NCBI GenBank assembly: GCA_002694825.1
Contig: NZNH01000037.1
Coordinates: 20,723-76,422, forward strand
From: Acidimicrobiaceae bacterium
GTDB lineage: Bacteria; Actinomycetota; Acidimicrobiia; Acidimicrobiales; Aldehydirespiratoraceae
Direction of reading: 5' to 3'
Length of the DNA: 55,700 bases
A program made the translations under genes and the position numbers. Positions within the stretch are counted from its first letter, which is position 1. Every line of letters starts with the position of its first letter. Shown here in pieces: positions 52,304 through 55,700 of the stretch. Under the pieces are notes generated by a model, which saw only the letters and a program-made list of their open reading frames with translations, did not search any database and was not told the DNA's origin.

Positions 52304-53451
52304 CCAGTTCGTCGATGGCTACCACCACCCCAGCTGATCTTGACGTCGACCGCTTGGTCACCGGCTTCGTTCACGTCCTGCGCAGGGGCGGCATGTCGAT
52401 CACGATCAGTCAGTCGACCCTCTTTCGGGCTGCGCTCGATGTCGTCGGGCTCCGCGAGGGGCTTGACGTGTACTGGGCCGGCCGGTCCACCCTCGTGCTC
52501 AAGCAGGAACACGTTGCAATGTACGACGCCATGTTCCTTGCGTTCTTTCACCACAACACGTCGGGCTTCTCGATGCGGTTCGACGATGTCGCGGAGTTGA
52601 TGGATCAGCTCGCGTCCGACGACGGCGACGATTCCGGAGGCGATGATGGAGGCGATGAGGAGACCGAGGTCCTTCGGTTCAGCCGCACTGAACGTCTCCA
52701 CGAGAAGGACTTTGGCGACTTCGATGAGGCAGAGCTGCGCGAAGCCGAACAGGCGATGGCGGAGCTCCGGGTGCGTCCGGCAACGCGCCGCTCCCGACGG
52801 CGCCGCCGCTCCAACCACGGCGACGCCCACGACCTTCGCCGCACGGTGCGGGCGGCAATGCGGCGCGGTGGCGAGCCGATCGACCTCCTCACCACCGAGA
52901 CCGGCGATCGCAACCGCCGTCTGGTGCTGCTTCTCGACATCAGTGGTTCGATGGAGACCTACGCCAAGGTGTTGATCCGGTTCGCTCACGCGGCAGTGGT
53001 TGGTCGCGGCGACGTCGAGGTGTTCGCTCTCGGCACGCGGCTCACCCGTATCACTCGCCAGCTCGCCACCCGCGATCCTGAGACCGCCGTCGCCGCTGCA
53101 GCAGGGCAGGTGGATGACTGGTCAGGTGGTACTCGCCTCGGTGACTCACTTGACGCGTTCGTGCGCGAATGGGGCCTGCGGGGCATGGCCCGTGGCGCGA
53201 TCGTTGTCGTGCTCTCGGACGGATGGGATCGGGGTGAGCCGACGGTCATGCGCGAGGCAATGGAACGGCTCCAGCGGCTCTCGCACAAGCTGATTTGGGT
53301 CAACCCGCTGAAGGCCGGGCCTGGCTACGAACCAACCGCACAAGGCATGGCGGCCGCCCTCCCCTTCTGCGATGCGTTCCTCGAGGGTCACTGCCTGCGG
53401 TCGGTTACCGAGTTGGCCGCCGTCATCTCGGCGGCCGATCGCACCGGCTAG
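52300..53451 (+). CDS. CoxE-like VWA-domain protein (383 aa)
   Basis: The N-terminal region (VTGFVHVLRRGGMSITISQS) and a very acidic middle (residues about 107-125) are followed by a basic stretch (TRRSRRRRRSNHG). The VWA domain comes last, with MIDAS LLLDISGSMETYAKV and GGTRLGDSLDAFVREWG. CoxE works with CoxD in maturing molybdenum hydroxylases. The start is the GTG at 52300 (GTGA with coxD) or an ATG at 52315. Its stop shares the palindrome CTAG with the convergent acyl-CoA dehydrogenase gene. Confidence 0.85.
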   Translation: MTSSSMATTTPADLDVDRLVTGFVHVLRRGGMSITISQSTLFRAALDVVGLREGLDVYWAGRSTLVLKQEHVAMYDAMFLAFFHHNTSGFSMRFDDVAELMDQLASDDGDDSGGDDGGDEETEVLRFSRTERLHEKDFGDFDEAELREAEQAMAELRVRPATRRSRRRRRSNHGDAHDLRRTVRAAMRRGGEPIDLLTTETGDRNRRLVLLLDISGSMETYAKVLIRFAHAAVVGRGDVEVFALGTRLTRITRQLATRDPETAVAAAAGQVDDWSGGTRLGDSLDAFVREWGLRGMARGAIVVVLSDGWDRGEPTVMREAMERLQRLSHKLIWVNPLKAGPGYEPTAQGMAAALPFCDAFLEGHCLRSVTELAAVISAADRTG

Positions 53452-54791
53452 GCCGGGTCGCTGACCATAAAGCTGTTGTCTTTGTCTTCGGCCCACGCCG
53501 CCGTCAGTTCCGGGTCGGCGTACGGCGTCTGCTCGAGCGGAACCTCGAGGCCGTCGTACGCAGCGACCTCGGCTCGGCCGACGACCATCCAGTGGACTTC
53601 GTCGGGGCCGTCGGCGAGTCGCAGGGTGCGCTGACCGGCGTACATGCTGGCGAGTGGGGTCCATTGCGAGACACCGGTGGCGCCGTGCATCTGAATCGCC
53701 TGATCAATGATCTGGCAGACGCGCTCGGGGACCATCGCCTTGACGGCCGAGATCCAGACGCGGGCCTCGGCGTTGCCGAGCGTGTCCATTGCCTTGGCGG
53801 CGCGCAGCACCATCATCCGCATCGCTTCGATCTCGGTGCGGGCTCTGGCGACGATTTCCATGTTGCCGCCGAGGCGGATCAACGGTTTGCCGAAGCCCTC
53901 GCGGGTGGCACCGCGTCGCACCATCAGGTCGAGCGCCTTTTCGGCTGCACCGATCGAGCGCATGCAGTGGTGAATGCGGCCCGGGCCGAGGCGCAGCTGG
54001 CTGATCTCGAAACCTCGCCCTTCACCGAGGAGCATGTTGCTGGCCGGGACGCGCACGTCGTCGAAACGGATGTGCATGTGGCCGTGCGGGGCATCGTCCT
54101 GGCCGAAGACGTGCATGGGGCCGAGGATTTTCACGCCCGGCGTGTCGATCGGGACGAGGATCTGTGATTGCTTGCGGTGCGGCGGGCCGTCAGGGCTCGT
54201 CTGACACATCACGATCATGATCTTGCAGCGGGGGTCGCCGGCGCCGGAGATGTAGTACTTCTCGCCATTGATGACGTACTCGTCGCCGTCCTTCACCGCT
54301 TGGGTGCGGATGTTCTTGGCATCCGAGCTGGGCAGGCCAGGCTCGGTCATCGCGTACGCGGACCGGATCTCGCCACGCAGCAACGGCTCAAGCCATTCGG
54401 CCTTCTGCTCGGGGGTGCCGACGCGCTCGAGCACCTCCATGTTGCCGGTGTCGGGCGCAGAGCAGTTGAGCGACTCCGAGCCGAGCGGGTACTTGCCGAG
54501 TTCGACGGCGAGATAGGCGTAGTCGAGATTCGAGAGCCCTTGGCCAGTGTCGGGGAGGAAGAAGTTCCAGAGGCCCTCGGCTTTCGCCTGATCCTTGGCT
54601 CCTTCGAGGAGTTCGAGTTGACGCTCGGTGTAGCCCCACCGATTCATCGGGTCGGCTTCCTTGAAGAACTGCTTCTGCATCGGGTCGACAACCCGCTCCA
54701 AGAAATCGACGACCTGCTCGTAGAAGGGTCGAGCTTCCTCGGACATGCGCAGGTCGAAATCGTCAGGTGAGCTCTTCAGGCCAGTGGGCAC
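53448..54791 (-). CDS. Acyl-CoA dehydrogenase family protein (447 aa)
   Basis: FAD-dependent acyl-CoA dehydrogenase. An N-terminal helical domain, AYAMTEPGLPSSDAKNIRT and YVINGEKYYISGAGDP form the FAD-binding beta domain. The C-terminal domain has LRLGPGRIHHCMRSIGAAE, TREGFGKPLI and QMHGATGVSQWTPL. The GTG at 54791 is preceded by GGAGG at good spacing. A catalytic Glu is not certain by eye. It resembles members acting on long or branched acyl-CoA thioesters. Confidence 0.85.
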   Translation of the reverse strand: MPTGLKSSPDDFDLRMSEEARPFYEQVVDFLERVVDPMQKQFFKEADPMNRWGYTERQLELLEGAKDQAKAEGLWNFFLPDTGQGLSNLDYAYLAVELGKYPLGSESLNCSAPDTGNMEVLERVGTPEQKAEWLEPLLRGEIRSAYAMTEPGLPSSDAKNIRTQAVKDGDEYVINGEKYYISGAGDPRCKIMIVMCQTSPDGPPHRKQSQILVPIDTPGVKILGPMHVFGQDDAPHGHMHIRFDDVRVPASNMLLGEGRGFEISQLRLGPGRIHHCMRSIGAAEKALDLMVRRGATREGFGKPLIRLGGNMEIVARARTEIEAMRMMVLRAAKAMDTLGNAEARVWISAVKAMVPERVCQIIDQAIQMHGATGVSQWTPLASMYAGQRTLRLADGPDEVHWMVVGRAEVAAYDGLEVPLEQTPYADPELTAAWAEDKDNSFMVSDPA

Positions 54792-54892
54792 GGCGAATCC
54801 TCCGTTTGCGAACAGGGGGCATCGTGTCACGAGTTCACCCTCCCCGCCCAACCGCTGGCGTGTCGGGTCGATCGGTCTGGCAGACTCGACGC

Positions 54893-54979
54893 ATGTCCAC
54901 CGTGGTCTTCCTCGTCGCATCCGCTGGTGCACTTGCGATCATCGTGTCGCTGATGATCCGGGGTTCTCGCCAGAACTGA
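54893..54979 (+). CDS. 28-residue hydrophobic peptide
   Basis: ATG at 54893, stop at 54977-54979. The product is one hydrophobic helix (STVVFLVASAGALAIIVSLM) ending in basic IRGSRQN, the size and topology of known single-span membrane micropeptides. It lies between the divergent acyl-CoA dehydrogenase gene and tRNA-Ala. No ribosome-binding site is obvious, so this is tentative. Confidence 0.4.
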   Translation: MSTVVFLVASAGALAIIVSLMIRGSRQN

Positions 54980-55062
54980 CCCGGCTGGCCGCGACGACCA
55001 CGAGCCGACGAGGCGCTGACCCTGACCGGACCGCCGTTCGCGCCGCTACTATTGGGCGTTCC

Positions 55063-55136
55063 GGGGCTGTAGCTCAGTTGGCTAGAGCACCTGCTTTGCA
55101 AGCAGGGGGTCAGGGGTTCGATTCCCCTCAGCTCCA
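55063..55136 (+). tRNA. tRNA-Ala (anticodon TGC)
   Basis: A 74-base cloverleaf. The acceptor stem GGGGCTG pairs with CAGCTCC and includes the G3-U70 pair that identifies alanine tRNAs. The anticodon loop TTTGCAA carries TGC between CCTGC and GCAGG. The T arm is AGGGG-TTCGATT-CCCCT. The discriminator is A and CCA is not encoded. A TACTAT -10-like hexamer lies about 11 bases upstream. An integrase remnant begins 90 bases downstream, so the 3' end probably served as an attachment site. Confidence 0.96.
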
Positions 55137-55196
55137 CTCACAAAACCCCAGGTCAACGGTGGTATCTCGAGTGTCCTTGTTGGTACCGGGGTTGCT

Positions 55197-55220
55197 TTGA
55201 CAGCCAAGTTGACAGCCAAA
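55197..55220. repeat. Tandem 12-base repeat TTGACAGCCAAG/A, candidate integrase arm sites
   Basis: TTGACAGCCAAG (55197-55208) is followed immediately by TTGACAGCCAAA (55209-55220). An inverted TTGGCT lies at 55230-55235. The repeats lie between tRNA-Ala and the 3' end of the integrase remnant, where integrating elements carry arm-type integrase binding sites next to the core attachment site. The repeat is certain. The role is inferred from position. Confidence 0.6.
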
Positions 55221-55225
55221 GCTGC

Positions 55226-55537
55226 TCAGTTGGCTTTCAGCATGCGGTCAATCGCCTCAGCGGCACGGGCCGAATCATCTGGCATGAGGTGGCCGTAGGT
55301 ATCGGCCGTCATCTGAATCGATGAGTGCCCCAGCGTCACTTGAACGGTCTTGATCGGCACTCCTGCCGACAACATCAACGACGCCACAGTGTGCCGTGCC
55401 TCGTGCAGTCGGGTTTCCTCGACACCAACCTCTTTCAACAGTCGCTTCCAACTTCTCAGGAGGTTGCGACCGTCGACCAGTCCCCCAGTTGCCGTCGTGA
55501 AGACGAAATCTTCGCCTCTCCAAGCGGCGCTTCTCAA
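55226..55537 (-). pseudogene. Truncated tyrosine recombinase (integrase) C-terminal fragment (103 aa)
   Basis: Only the C-terminal part of the catalytic domain remains. RLHEARHTVASLMLSAG gives the HxxR motif, VTLGHSSIQMTADTYGHL the late GH and the nucleophilic Tyr. Box I with the first catalytic Arg, the rest of the catalytic domain and the whole N-terminal DNA-binding region are missing. In frame, a TAA at 55546-55544 closes the sequence just upstream of the TTG at 55537. Full integrases have about 350-400 residues. The 3' end points at tRNA-Ala, the usual layout for elements inserted there. It is almost surely inactive. Confidence 0.8.
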
Positions 55538-55700
55538 GACTTTTTAGAAATGCTTCAAAGCGCGGTGTGTGAGGTTTATTCTTGATTCCCGTTGAGAAGT
55601 GCCGGTTTGCGCACTTGAGCGTTCGAGGTTGTGTGCTGTGAGTGTTGAACTTGGTCGAGGCTGGTTGGGTCGTGGTCGGGTTGTGGTAGCTGCGGTGGCC
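55538..55700. other. AT-richer sequence beyond the integrase break
   Basis: These last 163 bases are visibly less GC-rich than the rest of the window, and I see no coding frame with family features. They lie just past the point where integrase homology stops, so they may be a deletion or insertion junction in an integrated element. The window ends before this can be resolved. Confidence 0.4.

Overview
The window is a high-GC, densely coded bacterial chromosome segment with short intergenic gaps and many ATGA, GTGA or TGATG overlaps. It carries a GlnR-like OmpR-family regulator beside glutamine synthetases, a mycofactocin locus, an NDMA-dependent-type alcohol dehydrogenase and a CxxHxxC ferredoxin. 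This combination points to an actinobacterium. A free-living aquatic or soil Acidimicrobiia-like lineage is my best inference, but no rRNA or ribosomal protein gene is present to confirm it. No CRISPR array, rRNA operon or intact mobile element is visible.

Layout. 1-2.6 kb: nitrogen assimilation (start of a type II glutamine synthetase, a GlnA2-like type I enzyme, a GlnR-like regulator). 2.6-6.4 kb: an Fbp-type iron ABC transporter. 6.4-9 kb: a small membrane protein, RidA, and a MoxR-ATPase/VWA pair. 9-22.4 kb: a dispersed mycofactocin region. An NDMA-dependent-type dehydrogenase, a dehalogenase, a kinase-fold protein, an SDR, mftE and mftD lie on one side. mftC, mftB, the 44-residue mftA and a second SDR lie on the other. 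A plus-strand BI-1/DUF4956/CotH block and a DmdA/GcvT-like gene lie between. No mftF was found.

22.4-38.8 kb: N-heterocycle and purine-type catabolism. It holds a two-subunit xanthine-dehydrogenase-type hydroxylase, 8-oxoguanine deaminase, a ligand-domain/HTH regulator, adjacent L- and D-carbamoylase-type hydrolases, a fused 2Fe-2S/molybdenum hydroxylase of the XdhD type, an SsnA-like aminohydrolase lacking its N-terminal strands, a Nudix hydrolase and an amidohydrolase. The four genes from 31133 to 37061 form the most system-like block in the window. They share two enzyme classes (XdhD, SsnA) with the oxygen-independent urate/purine clusters of anaerobes but have different hydrolases.

38.9-49.3 kb: mostly housekeeping (RibH2-type lumazine synthase, SerB, thioesterase, methyltransferase, XseAB, polyprenyl synthase, RF3, ferredoxin) plus a degenerate glutamate-dehydrogenase-like protein and a 51-residue membrane protein. 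49.3-53.5 kb: a cox-type locus (coxM, coxS, coxG divergent from coxD, coxE) with no large subunit coxL. 53.4-55.7 kb: an acyl-CoA dehydrogenase, a 28-residue membrane peptide and tRNA-Ala(TGC), next to a truncated tyrosine integrase with tandem repeats, the scar of an element integrated at the tRNA.
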